Shown here in pieces: positions 1-10,319 of a stretch of 35,904 nucleotides of DNA (position 1 is its first letter; the number at the start of each line of letters is the position of its first letter). Origin of the DNA: Chromatiaceae bacterium (GTDB lineage: Bacteria > Pseudomonadota > Gammaproteobacteria > Chromatiales > Chromatiaceae); assembly GCA_026984455.1 (NCBI GenBank), contig JALSSC010000068.1, positions 1 through 35,904 on the forward strand, in the 5' to 3' direction. The translations under genes were made by a program, and so were the position numbers. The notes beneath the pieces are model-generated. The model made no database searches. It was not told the origin of the DNA and saw nothing but the letters and a program-made list of their open reading frames with translations.

Positions 1-40
1 TCCCCTACGGATCGATCTCCAACGGCTGAGGAAAAAGCCG

Positions 41-2556
<2,516 letters not shown>

Positions 2557-2711
2557 TTGTTTCCATAGATAGTTCTAGCCGCGATCTGTCGCAGCCACTT
2601 GGTCGGGGAATCATCGTGGCGAAAGCCGATGTTACGTAGCATCCTTCCATGGGAAGGCCCATGAATACATAGGCCGTTTCGCTTTCCGCTATAACCTGAG
2701 AGGTATCCGTC

Positions 2712-3188
2712 GTGATAAAAACCATAAAACAACAGATCGTTACGGCCGTTTCTCTTCTTGCCTGTATACTGGCCTTTTCGCCTGTATTTTCTGCACAATC
2801 AGACGGCCTGATTCGTGTAGAGAGTCACCATAGCGTCAGTATGACCATCGATCGCTTGCAGGCTGCTCTAGAGAAACGGGGTATGACTGTCTTTAAGCGT
2901 ATCGACCACGCCGCTGGTGCTGAGAAGGTTGGTATTCATATTCGTCCTACCCAATTGTTGATATTTGGCAATCCGAAGGTCGGTACAAGATTGATGCAGT
3001 GTAGTCAGGAAGCAGCCATCGATCTGCCACAGAAGGCCTTGGTTTACAGAGATGAAGCTGGACACGTCTGGTTGACTTACAATGATCCTTCCTATATGTC
3101 AAATAGACACCATGTGGTCGGTTGTGGGGCGGTTATAAAAAAGCTCAGCCATGCGTTGGCACATTTCGCAACCATGGCGACTGAATAG
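2712..3188 (+). CDS. Secreted DUF302-domain protein
   Basis: This 158-residue protein starts at a GTG with GAGAGG eight bases upstream. Residues 1-28 form a signal peptide (basic MIKTIKQQ, then a hydrophobic core ending ...PVFSAQS), so the product is probably periplasmic. The rest matches the DUF302 fold: a helix with RLQAALEKRGMTVFKRIDH, then GIHIRPTQLLIFGNPKVGT, then a DLPQKALVYRDEAG strand and a final YMSNRHHV segment. DUF302 proteins have no settled biochemical role. The gene is visibly richer in A and T than gyrB or the genes downstream, with codons such as ATA and TTG more frequent, which suggests later acquisition. It stands alone, 155 bases after gyrB. Confidence 0.85.
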   Translation: MIKTIKQQIVTAVSLLACILAFSPVFSAQSDGLIRVESHHSVSMTIDRLQAALEKRGMTVFKRIDHAAGAEKVGIHIRPTQLLIFGNPKVGTRLMQCSQEAAIDLPQKALVYRDEAGHVWLTYNDPSYMSNRHHVVGCGAVIKKLSHALAHFATMATE

Positions 3189-3211
3189 ACTCGGGATCTT
3201 GATCAGCGTTT

Positions 3212-3257
3212 GGGGCATCCTTCGGCGGTCTTTCTGCCCAGACTATGGTGATGCCCC
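3212..3257. repeat. Inverted repeat GGGGCATC / GATGCCCC
   Basis: An 8-base perfect inverted repeat with a 30-base spacer sits in the 169-base gap between the DUF302 gene and the S24-like gene. There is no U-run next to it, so it is not an obvious intrinsic terminator. It could be a structured leader or an operator. Confidence 0.35.
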
Positions 3258-3357
3258 GAAGATCTACGGTGCGCACTCCCTCCTTGGTGACCATGTGGCT
3301 CATGCTAAGATAGGTAACCAACGAAAGTGGTCAGAATAATGGGTCGGAGGCAAACCC

Positions 3358-3765
3358 ATGAACGAGATCATCGATCGAGCCGACGATACCTACGGGGGGT
3401 GTGCCAAACACGAGCCCGTGGCCCTCATGGTCCTGGGTGACGACATGGAACCGGAGTTTCCGGACCAATGTGTGATCGTCCTCGATCCCTATAGCGATTG
3501 TGGCGATGGCGCGTATGTGGTGGCCGAAGTGGATGGCGAACGCTGGTTTCGCCAGTTCCGCGAGGACCGCGCTGCCGGGCGGCGCTGGCTCACCGCCCTG
3601 AAACCCGGGGTCCCCGATATCGGGATGGGACCGGAGGACCGCATCCTGGGGGTTGTGGTACAACGCAACATCAAGCGCAAGATCAAGCGTTACACCCATT
3701 TCCCCAGTCTGGCGCAAGCGGCGGATCGAGGCTATAAAAAGAAGGTGGCGAATCACCTGGAGTAA
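3358..3765 (+). CDS. S24/LexA-fold protein without catalytic dyad
   Basis: This 135-residue protein has a good Shine-Dalgarno (GGAGG, 8 bases before the ATG). Residues 22-105 follow the C-terminal fold of LexA/UmuD/S24 peptidases: VLGDDMEPEFPDQCVIVLDP matches the usual 'GDSMEPTF-DGD-V-VD' stretch, followed by DGAYVVAEVDGERWFRQF and an RILGVVVQ strand. The serine expected in GDSM is Asp29, and the lysine expected about 37 residues later is Arg65, so self-cleavage should be lost. There is no helix-turn-helix domain at the N terminus. The C terminus is strongly basic (KRKIKR, GYKKK). It lies 6 bases before the coiled-coil gene and is probably co-translated with it. The fold is fairly sure; the function is unknown, with protein binding or sensing a reasonable guess. 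Confidence 0.7.
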   Translation: MNEIIDRADDTYGGCAKHEPVALMVLGDDMEPEFPDQCVIVLDPYSDCGDGAYVVAEVDGERWFRQFREDRAAGRRWLTALKPGVPDIGMGPEDRILGVVVQRNIKRKIKRYTHFPSLAQAADRGYKKKVANHLE

Positions 3766-3771
3766 CCGGCC

Positions 3772-4266
3772 ATGGGCCTTATTGCCTTCGATACCCTTGC
3801 CTATGCGCGCCGGCTCAAGGATGCCGGGGTCTCGGCCCAGCAGGCCGAAGCCATGTCCGAGGCCCAGGCAGAGTCCCTGGAGGCCCTGTTGGAGAACCGT
3901 CTGGCCACCAAGGATGATGTCCACGAGTTGATGGTCGGAATCGGCGCCACCCGCAGCGAACTCAAGGAAGAGATCACCGGGGTCCGTGGCGAAATGGCCT
4001 TTTTGCGCACCGAACTCAAGGAGGAGATCGCCGAGGTTCGTGGCGAAATGGCCTCTTTGCGCACCGAACTCAAGGAGGAGATCGCCGAGGTCCGTGGCGA
4101 AATGGCCTCTTTGCGCACCGAACTCAAGGAAGATTTGGGCCAAGTCCGCACCGAGGTGGAACGCATGGGTCGAACCATCGCCATGTGGATGGTGGGGCTG
4201 TTCATTGGTATGGCGACTCTCATGCTGGGCGGCTTCTTCACCCTCTTCCGACTGCTCGCCCCTTGA
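3772..4266 (+). CDS. Membrane-anchored coiled-coil protein, DUF1640-like
   Basis: The product has 164 residues. Residues 1-45 (IAFDTLAYARRLKDAGVSAQQAEAMSEA) and the LATKDDVHEL segment resemble the DUF1640/CCDC90 family, also found in the mitochondrial calcium uniporter regulator MCUR1. Residues 63-120 are three near-identical 18-residue units of the form ELKEEIAEVRGEMASLRT plus a diverged fourth, giving a long charged helix. Residues 138-160 (MWMVGLFIGMATLMLGGFFTLF) form one transmembrane segment near the C terminus, so most of the protein probably stays in the cytoplasm, tail-anchored in the inner membrane. It starts 6 bases after the S24-like gene. No enzyme motif is visible; an oligomeric scaffold is the likely role. 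Confidence 0.75.
   Translation: MGLIAFDTLAYARRLKDAGVSAQQAEAMSEAQAESLEALLENRLATKDDVHELMVGIGATRSELKEEITGVRGEMAFLRTELKEEIAEVRGEMASLRTELKEEIAEVRGEMASLRTELKEDLGQVRTEVERMGRTIAMWMVGLFIGMATLMLGGFFTLFRLLAP
3958..4119 (+). repeat. 54-bp tandem repeat inside coiled-coil gene
   Basis: Three adjacent 54-base units begin at 3958, 4012 and 4066. Units 2 and 3 are almost identical at DNA level, unit 1 differs slightly, and a decayed fourth unit follows at 4120. Each encodes 18 residues, five turns of an alpha helix. The near identity points to recent duplication and possible copy-number variation between strains. Confidence 0.9.
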
Positions 4267-4370
4267 TAGACCCGTCGCACGTGAATTATTCGACGGTTGA
4301 TGTCGTCACCCGCGCCCCTGGAGCCGACGCCGGTACGAGTCATCAGGAGGTGTGCGTCACCAATATTCGG
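4266..4370 (-). repeat. Dispersed repeat family, copy A (diverged)
   Basis: Directly after the coiled-coil gene (sharing the last base of its stop codon) is ACCCGTCGCACGTGAAT, the end motif of a repeat found again near 9349, 12646, 12832 and 23683. Read on the minus strand, the adjoining bases (ATGACTCG, CCAGGGGC, then TTCACGTGCGACGGGTCTAT) align in order with the copies at 12720-12852 and 23570-23701, with more divergence. No opposite-end inverted repeat is seen here. Confidence 0.65.
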
Positions 4371-4384
4371 GGAGGCGGACGCCA

Positions 4385-5509
4385 ATGCCCGCCATGACTG
4401 ACCCGGTTCGCCCCCGAGTGAGGTCCCGGCTGCGCGGGATGATCGCAGTCGGCGACAGGCCCGGCGCGAGGGAAGGCGCGGTCCATCCATGGTCCAAGGT
4501 CCCGGTCCTACGCCGGACCTGCCTGTTGCTCCTGTTCTGGGCCCCTTGGGCCCTGGCGGCACGCCCCCCCCATCTGGTGGACACCGCCCCGGCCACCCTA
4601 GAGAAGATCGCCCGCCCCTACACTCGGGGCGGCCACCTCCTGGCCCGGCGCATTGCCCGCATCTACAGTGAGGAGAGCGGGCGTATCCTGCGCCTGCCCT
4701 GGTACGAAGGGGATGTGGTGCACAAGGGGGAACGGCTGGTGGAACTGGATCCGGCCCTGTTGCAGGCCGACCTCGACAAGGCCCGTGCCACCACCCGCCA
4801 GTCACGCCTGGCCCTGCGCCGTATGCAGGACCTCGCCCGCCGCAACGCCGCCTCCCAGGACGAGCTGGAGAAGGCCGGCACCGCCTTGGAGGTGGCCCGG
4901 GCGGAACAGCGGCGCCTGGAGATCCGCCTCGCCCGGATGCGTATCGACGCGCCCTTCGATGCCCTGGTGAGTGAGCGTCTGGCCGAGCCGGGCGACGTGA
5001 TCGCCGCCCGCACCCACCTGCTCACCCTGGTAGACCCGGCCTCCCTGGTGGCGCGCGTGGAGGTCTCCGAACTCCTGCTGCCCCGACTGCACGTGGGCGA
5101 TCCGGTGCGGGTGCGGATCGACGCCCTCGGCAGCGGGACACACCCTGGCCACATCCTGCGCATCCATCCGGTGGTGGACCCGGCCAGCCACCAGGGCGTG
5201 GTGGAGGCCGCCCTGGGCCCCATACCCCCTGGGGCCCTGGCGGGCCAGATGGTCCGCGTGACCCTGGAAGACCGTCCACGTGAGCTGCTCAGCGTGCCCC
5301 TGCCCGCCCTCCAACGCGACCCGGAAGGGGCCTTCGTTTTTCTGGTCCGGGGCGGCAAGGCCGAGCGCCGCGCGGTGGAGGCCGGCCTGCCCCTGGGCGG
5401 CCGGATCGAAATCCTCTCCGGCCTCAAGCCAGGTGACCTGGTGGTGATACGCGGCCTGCTCGGCTTGCGCCCCGGAATGGCCGTGCGCTCGGTCACCGCC
5501 CCCCAATAG
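4385..5509 (+). CDS. RND efflux periplasmic adaptor (HlyD/AcrA family)
   Basis: Membrane fusion proteins of this family bridge an inner-membrane RND pump to an outer-membrane channel. The chosen ATG has GGAGG nine bases upstream and gives 374 residues, but a hydrophobic signal segment (LLLLFWAPWALA) appears only after about 45 residues, so initiation at the internal ATG at 4439 is possible; a GTG at 4352 also exists. After the signal come a lipoyl/barrel-sandwich half (SEESGRILRLPWYEGDVVHKGE), an alpha-helical hairpin (ALLQADLDKARATT through QRRLEIRLARMRIDAPFDA), the second lipoyl half (LVSERLAEPGDVIA), a beta barrel (VARVEVSELLLPRLHVGDPVRV) and a membrane-proximal domain ending RIEILSGLKPGDLVVIRG. 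The pump gene follows after 25 bases. No TolC-like gene is present in the window. Confidence 0.93.
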   Translation: MPAMTDPVRPRVRSRLRGMIAVGDRPGAREGAVHPWSKVPVLRRTCLLLLFWAPWALAARPPHLVDTAPATLEKIARPYTRGGHLLARRIARIYSEESGRILRLPWYEGDVVHKGERLVELDPALLQADLDKARATTRQSRLALRRMQDLARRNAASQDELEKAGTALEVARAEQRRLEIRLARMRIDAPFDALVSERLAEPGDVIAARTHLLTLVDPASLVARVEVSELLLPRLHVGDPVRVRIDALGSGTHPGHILRIHPVVDPASHQGVVEAALGPIPPGALAGQMVRVTLEDRPRELLSVPLPALQRDPEGAFVFLVRGGKAERRAVEAGLPLGGRIEILSGLKPGDLVVIRGLLGLRPGMAVRSVTAPQ

Positions 5510-5534
5510 GCCGATAGCACACGACCTCCAGCCC

Positions 5535-8500
5535 ATGCCTCACAGCCTCGCCGGTTGGTCCCTGCGGCATCCCCTGGGGGTGGTGATGTTCACGCTGTCC
5601 GCCCTCGTCCTGGGCGGTTTCGCCCTGGGTGGACTGCGCATCGATCTCCTGCCCCACATCATCTATCCCGACATCCGCGTGCGCGTGCTCGACCCCGGCG
5701 TGCCCGCCCGCATCATGGAGGACCAGGTGACACGCCAATTGGAAGAGCAACTGGCCATCACCGAAGGGGCCATCCACGTGGACTCCGAGACCTCCGAGGG
5801 GCGCAGCGCGGTGGACCTCTCCTTCCCCTACGGATACGACATCGACCGCGCCCTCCAGGACGCCAGCACCCGCCTCGATCGCGCCAAACGTTTCCTTCCC
5901 GACACCATCCAGCCGCCCATCATCTACAAGCGTGACCCGTCCCAGCGCCCGGTGGCGGAGTACGTGGTGAGTTCGGCCCTGCGTTCGCCGGTGGAACTGC
6001 GCACCTGGGCCGATTACGATCTTGCCAAGTGGCTGCTGAATCTGCCCGGGGTGGCCGCGGTCGAGGTGGGCGGCGGCCTGGTGCGCGAGATCCAGGTGCA
6101 GGCCGACCAGGAGCGCCTGGCCGCCTTCGGACTGTCCCTCGCAGACCTGGCCCGGCGTCTCGCCGCCGCCAACCGCGACACCCCCGGCGGCCGCCTGACC
6201 CTGGCCGCGGGGATCCTCGACACCCGCACCGCCGGCCGCCTGCCCGGCCTAGATGCCCTCCTGCGCCTGCCCATACCCCTCCCCGGGGATCAGGGCGAAC
6301 CCGGGCTGCCGCTGATGGAACTGGCGCGGGTCTGGGACGGCCATGCCCGGGCCCGCGTGCGGGTACGTCTGAACGACGTGCCGGCGGTCAAACTGTCGGT
6401 CCAGAAGCAACCCGAGGCCAACACCGTGGCGGTGGTGGATGCCGTGGAAGGTCAGCGCGCCCGCCTGCAACGGGATGGCCTCCTGCCCCCGGGGATCCGC
6501 ATCCAGAAGGTGGACGACCAGGCCCACTACGTACGCCAGGCCCTGCACAACGCCGCCATGGCCGCCTTCGGCGGCGCCATCCTGGCGATGGGCGTGGTAT
6601 GGCTCTTTCTGGGGGACCTGCGCCGCACCCTCATCATCGGCAGTGCCATCCCCATCGCCCTGGCCTTCACCCTGAGCCTCATGGCGATGGCCGGCCTGAG
6701 CCTCAACATCATGACCCTGGGCGGCCTCGCCCTGGGGGTGGGGATGCTGGTGGACGGGGCCATCGTCATGCTGGAGAACATCCAGCGTCATCAGCGCCTG
6801 GACGGCGGCGCCGAGCAGGCCACCGCGGAGGTGACCGGCGCGGTGGTGGCGGCCACCAGCACCAATCTGGCCGCGGTCCTGCCGTTTCTGTTCATCGGCG
6901 GTCTGGTGGGACTCTTGTTCCGCGAACTCATCTTCACCCTGGGCGCGGCCATCCTCGCCGCCCTGGTGGTGGCCCTCACCCTCGTGCCTGCCCTCGCCGC
7001 CCGGGTCCCCGCCCGGACCCCACGCGGGCCCAGGCGCTGGTTCGAGGCCTTCCTGGAGGGCCTGCAGGAAGGCTACGGCCGCTTCCTGCGGCGTTGCCTT
7101 GGGCCCCTGGGCTGGCTGTTGACCCTGGCCTTCGTCGCCGGCCTGATCTGGAGTGGCTGGCGCTTCACCGAGATGCACCAGGCCTTCCTGCCCGAAATGG
7201 ACGAGGGCCGTGTGGGGATCAGCCTGACCGCCGATCCGGGCGTGGACCTGGAGACCATGGACCGCCTCAGCCGGCGGGTGGAGACCCTGGTGACCCGCCT
7301 GCCCGGGGTGGAATCACGCTTCACCCTGGTGGGGGGGTTCATCTTCGGCCGCTCCGAATATGCCGCCCCCAACCGCACCAGCATCCGGGTGCAGCTGCTT
7401 CCCCTCGATGCGCGCGGTCTCTCCACCCGCGCCTGGGTGGCACGTCTGCGCAAGGAACTGACGGCCGCCGCCATACCCGGGCTCAGGGTGCGCACCTACG
7501 TGCGCGGTATCCGCGGTATCCGTCTCAACCGGGGCGACGCCGACCTCGCCCTGCGCATCCGCGGCCCCGACCTCGACACCCTGGCGCGCCTGGGTGAGGC
7601 GCTGGTACAGCGCCTGCGAGGACTGAAGGGGCTGCGTGGTCTGGAGCACAGCTATCAGGACCAGCGCCTGGAACTGACGGTGCGCCCCGACCGCGAACGC
7701 GCCGCGGCCTATGGGATCGATGCCGAACAGATAGGCCGCGCCCTGCGCCTGGCCCTGGAGGGACGTGAGGTGACCTGGCTCCCCGACGGCGGGCGGCGGG
7801 TGGGGATACGCCTGCGCCTGGCGCGGGAGGCCGTGGACGCCCCCGAAGAACTGGAATCCCTGATCCTCTTTCCCACCCGCGGCGAACGCCGCCCCGTCCG
7901 CCTGGGCGAGGTGGCGCGGGTGGCCCTGGAGCCCGCCCCCGCCCATATCCTGCGGGAGCGGCAACAACGCATCGTGGAGGTGAGCGCCCGCTTCACCGGC
8001 GCCCGTCCGCGGGACGAGGTCCTCAGGGAGGCCGTGGCGCGGATGCGCCAGATGCCCCTGCCCGACGGCTATGTCGCTTACGAGGCCGGCGACCTGGAGT
8101 CCCTCCAGGAGGGCCGCCGGCTCGGTGGCTGGCTCCTGGGGCTGGCCCTGTTCCTGGTCCTGGTGGCCATGGCGGTGCAATACGAGTCCCTGCGCGCGCC
8201 CCTGGTGATCCTCCTCGGTGTCCCCTTCGCCGCCATCGGCGTGGCCGCCGCCCTCACCTGGCTCGACCTGCCCCTGTCCATGCCGGTGTGGCTCGGCCTC
8301 ATCATGTTGGCCGGCATGGTGGTGAACAACGCCATCGTCCTGGTGGAGTTCATCCAGCAGGGCCGCGCCCGTGGTCTGACCCTGGAGGCGGCCATCGTCG
8401 AGGCCGGGCGCCTGCGCCTCAAGCCCATCCTCATGACCACCCTCACCACCCTGGTGGGCCTGCTGCCCCTGGCCCTGGCCTGGGGCGAGGGCGCCGAGAT

Positions 8501-8615
8501 GCTGCAACCCCTGGCGGTGACGCTGCTCGCCGGGCTCGGATTCTCGCTCCTGGTGAGCCTGGTGTTGATCCCGATCCTGTACCGCCGGCTGGCGGGCGAC
8601 GCACCGGCCGGGTAA
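5535..8615 (+). CDS. RND efflux transporter permease (AcrB superfamily)
   Basis: This 1026-residue protein is a full-length RND pump with the duplicated arrangement of one N-terminal transmembrane helix (about 12-32), a large periplasmic loop, a block of helices (about 335-490), a second loop and a C-terminal helix block (about 865-1020). The proton-relay helix TM4 reads GVGMLVDGAIVMLENI, with Asp407 but Gly408 where AcrB has a second Asp. The second half contains MPVWLGLIMLAGMVVNNAIVLVEFIQQ, as expected for TM10-11. Overall it resembles the hydrophobe/multidrug (HAE1, SwrC-like) type more than the metal CusA type, but the substrate cannot be read from sequence. It lies 25 bases after its adaptor and must recruit an outer-membrane channel encoded elsewhere. 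Confidence 0.95.
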   Translation: MPHSLAGWSLRHPLGVVMFTLSALVLGGFALGGLRIDLLPHIIYPDIRVRVLDPGVPARIMEDQVTRQLEEQLAITEGAIHVDSETSEGRSAVDLSFPYGYDIDRALQDASTRLDRAKRFLPDTIQPPIIYKRDPSQRPVAEYVVSSALRSPVELRTWADYDLAKWLLNLPGVAAVEVGGGLVREIQVQADQERLAAFGLSLADLARRLAAANRDTPGGRLTLAAGILDTRTAGRLPGLDALLRLPIPLPGDQGEPGLPLMELARVWDGHARARVRVRLNDVPAVKLSVQKQPEANTVAVVDAVEGQRARLQRDGLLPPGIRIQKVDDQAHYVRQALHNAAMAAFGGAILAMGVVWLFLGDLRRTLIIGSAIPIALAFTLSLMAMAGLSLNIMTLGGLALGVGMLVDGAIVMLENIQRHQRLDGGAEQATAEVTGAVVAATSTNLAAVLPFLFIGGLVGLLFRELIFTLGAAILAALVVALTLVPALAARVPARTPRGPRRWFEAFLEGLQEGYGRFLRRCLGPLGWLLTLAFVAGLIWSGWRFTEMHQAFLPEMDEGRVGISLTADPGVDLETMDRLSRRVETLVTRLPGVESRFTLVGGFIFGRSEYAAPNRTSIRVQLLPLDARGLSTRAWVARLRKELTAAAIPGLRVRTYVRGIRGIRLNRGDADLALRIRGPDLDTLARLGEALVQRLRGLKGLRGLEHSYQDQRLELTVRPDRERAAAYGIDAEQIGRALRLALEGREVTWLPDGGRRVGIRLRLAREAVDAPEELESLILFPTRGERRPVRLGEVARVALEPAPAHILRERQQRIVEVSARFTGARPRDEVLREAVARMRQMPLPDGYVAYEAGDLESLQEGRRLGGWLLGLALFLVLVAMAVQYESLRAPLVILLGVPFAAIGVAAALTWLDLPLSMPVWLGLIMLAGMVVNNAIVLVEFIQQGRARGLTLEAAIVEAGRLRLKPILMTTLTTLVGLLPLALAWGEGAEMLQPLAVTLLAGLGFSLLVSLVLIPILYRRLAGDAPAG

Positions 8616-8714
8616 GCACGTTCAATCCCCTCCCTCCACCAAGCCTCCATCCCGACGGGAGAGGGTCAGAGTGAGGGATGTGCAGGGGGATGCCTGAACG
8701 GTCACCCGGCCCGA

Positions 8715-9248
8715 CTACAGGCCATCCTCCCGCGCCGCCCGCTGTTGTGCGTCCAGGTCATTCATGAGATACGCCAGGGCCACGTCCATGTCCCGGGTCC
8801 AGGACAGCTCCACCCGCCAGGGCGTGTCCGGCGGTCGCCAGCGGTGCAACACCCAGCCTTCACCACGGCGAATCGCAGCGATCTGCAGGCCTTCGCGGGA
8901 GGCGTAGGCAGGGAATCGGTTGTGCTCCTCGAAGGGTCCGTACTTCGTCACCAGTTCCCGCTCCAGTTCAGAGAAGGTGTGCTGGGTGCCCGGACGGTAG
9001 CGCTTCACCACCTTGTAGATCTGCCCCTTGTAGGCGAGCACGTAGATCCACTCACCGCTTTGGCGGTAGACCAGCCCCTGGTGATCGTCATCGTCCTGGC
9101 GAAAGGCCGGTTTCGGGGCCAGGCGCAACTGTTGTTCGAGGGTGCCGCCCAGGCAATAGCGGCCGAAGACCTGTTTCACGCAGGGGCCGGCAAGGGCCCG
9201 GGCACAGACACCGACACACAAGAGCAGGGCGAGAACGGCTTGGGGCAT
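8715..9248 (-). CDS. Hypothetical secreted protein
   Basis: I do not recognise this family. The ATG at 9248 gives 177 residues beginning with a clear signal peptide (MPQAVLALLLCVGVCARALA, cleavage expected before GPC). The mature part has two early cysteines (PCVKQVFGRYCLGG), then a strand-rich region (DHQGLVYRQSGEWIYVLAYK, IYKVVKRYRPG), a charged helix (FSELERELVTKYG) and a tryptophan-rich segment (GWVLHRWRPPDTPWRVELSW) followed by a C-terminal helix (DVALAYLMNDLDAQQRAA). Such a layout suggests a small periplasmic globular protein. It is convergent with the RND pump gene (99-base gap) and divergent from ribH. An open frame continues upstream of the ATG but has no signal-like start and overlaps a repeat. 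Confidence 0.7.
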   Translation of the reverse strand: MPQAVLALLLCVGVCARALAGPCVKQVFGRYCLGGTLEQQLRLAPKPAFRQDDDDHQGLVYRQSGEWIYVLAYKGQIYKVVKRYRPGTQHTFSELERELVTKYGPFEEHNRFPAYASREGLQIAAIRRGEGWVLHRWRPPDTPWRVELSWTRDMDVALAYLMNDLDAQQRAAREDGL

Positions 9249-9312
9249 GACGACGGCCTTGGAAATGGATACGACCGAGTCTGCCCAAGCCGACCAACTA
9301 TGGCAACCGGCA

Positions 9313-9368
9313 CCTAGGTCAATGAGGAACGCACTGAAAACACTAAATATCAACGTACGACGGGTATA
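9313..9368 (+). repeat. Dispersed repeat family, copy B (partial)
   Basis: The stretch ending ...ACGTACGACGGGTATA aligns with the right ends of the copies at 12720-12852 and 23570-23701, including the upstream ATGAGGAAC and CTGAAAAC words. It is shorter and more diverged. It lies 34 bases before ribH and so forms part of its promoter and leader region. Confidence 0.55.
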
Positions 9369-9402
9369 GAATTGGGTGATCTTCCGACGGAGATCCCACA
9401 AT

Positions 9403-9876
9403 ATGATGATCAAGACCATCGAGGGCAAGCTCAACGCCCACAACATGAGGTTCTGCCTGGTGGTGTCCCGCTTCAACGCCTTCGTGGTGGATAGCCTGCT
9501 CGACGGGGCCCTGGATACCTTGAGACGCCATGGTGCCGAGGATTCGGACATCACTCTGGTACGGGTACCCGGGGCCTTCGAGATGCCCCTGGTGCTGGAG
9601 CGGGTGGCGGCGCGGGGCCATTACGATGCCGTCGTCGCCCTGGGCGCGGTGATTCGCGGGGGCACGCCGCATTTCGAATATGTCGCGGGCGAGGCCGTCA
9701 AGGGCATGGCCCAGGTCAGCCTCAAACACGGCGTGCCCATCGCCTTCGGGGTGCTCACCGTGGATACGATCGAGCAGGCCATTGAACGTGCCGGCACCAA
9801 GGCCGGTAACAAAGGGGGCGATGCGGCGTTGTCGGCCATCGAGATGGTCGATCTGCTGCGGCGGTTGGAGGAATGA
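9403..9876 (+). CDS. ribH: 6,7-dimethyl-8-ribityllumazine synthase
   Basis: RibH condenses 5-amino-6-ribitylamino-uracil with 3,4-dihydroxybutanone 4-phosphate, the penultimate step of riboflavin synthesis. The product is 157 residues and contains the family blocks [43 protein letters not shown] (with the catalytic His) and [16 protein letters not shown] followed by [16 protein letters not shown]. Two adjacent ATGs (9403 and 9406) are possible starts; GGAG lies about 10 bases upstream. It heads a coupled operon and its stop overlaps the nusB start (ATGA). The other rib genes commonly found with it are not in the window, and no FMN riboswitch is seen upstream. Confidence 0.97.
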   Translation: MMIKTIEGKLNAHNMRFCLVVSRFNAFVVDSLLDGALDTLRRHGAEDSDITLVRVPGAFEMPLVLERVAARGHYDAVVALGAVIRGGTPHFEYVAGEAVKGMAQVSLKHGVPIAFGVLTVDTIEQAIERAGTKAGNKGGDAALSAIEMVDLLRRLEE

Positions 9877-10319
9877 CGGGTACCGCTGGGCCCGGACCGC
9901 GCAGCCGTGCGCGGGCCTTGGCCTTGCAGGCCCTCTATCAGTGGCAAATGACAGGACAGGATCTGTCCGAGATCGAACGTCAGTTCTTCGAAGACAATGA
10001 CCCCTCAGGGTTCGATACCCGCCTGTTCCGCGATCTGTTACACGGCGTCCCCAGCCATCTGTCTGAACTGGATCAGGCCCTTGGTCCCTGGATCAACCGT
10101 CCGCTGGAGCGTAGCGGACCGGTAGAGCGGGCCTTGTTGCGTCTGGGCGCCTATGAATTTCTCTACCACCCCGAGGTCCCCGTCCCGGTGATCGTGAATG
10201 AGGCCGTGGAATTGGTGAAGACCTTCGGCCCGCCGGAGGCGCGGCGCTATGTAAACGGGGTGCTGGATCGCCTGGGTCGCCATCTGCGGCCCGGTGAGCG
10301 GCGCAAGGGGCGGGGGTGA
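9873..10319 (+). CDS. nusB: Transcription antitermination factor NusB
   Basis: NusB binds boxA RNA with NusE (ribosomal protein S10) and supports antitermination of rRNA transcription. The product is 148 residues, the normal length. Recognisable parts are the N-terminal helix [20 protein letters not shown], the central [41 protein letters not shown] in pieces typical of the family, and the ending [13 protein letters not shown]. The ATG overlaps the ribH stop by four bases, and its own stop overlaps the thiL GTG, so expression is translationally coupled. Confidence 0.97.
   Translation: MTGTAGPGPRSRARALALQALYQWQMTGQDLSEIERQFFEDNDPSGFDTRLFRDLLHGVPSHLSELDQALGPWINRPLERSGPVERALLRLGAYEFLYHPEVPVPVIVNEAVELVKTFGPPEARRYVNGVLDRLGRHLRPGERRKGRG

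Noticed and set aside
3958..4119. Possible CRISPR array from regularly spaced repeats.
   Set aside because: The repeats are directly adjacent without spacers and encode a helical protein segment in frame.
8616..8714. Bidirectional terminator between the RND pump and the convergent hypothetical gene.
   Set aside because: CCCTCCC and GGGAGAGGG words could pair, but there is no clear stem with a U-run on either strand.
9249..9402. FMN riboswitch upstream of ribH.
   Set aside because: None of the conserved RFN blocks is visible; the stretch holds a partial dispersed repeat.
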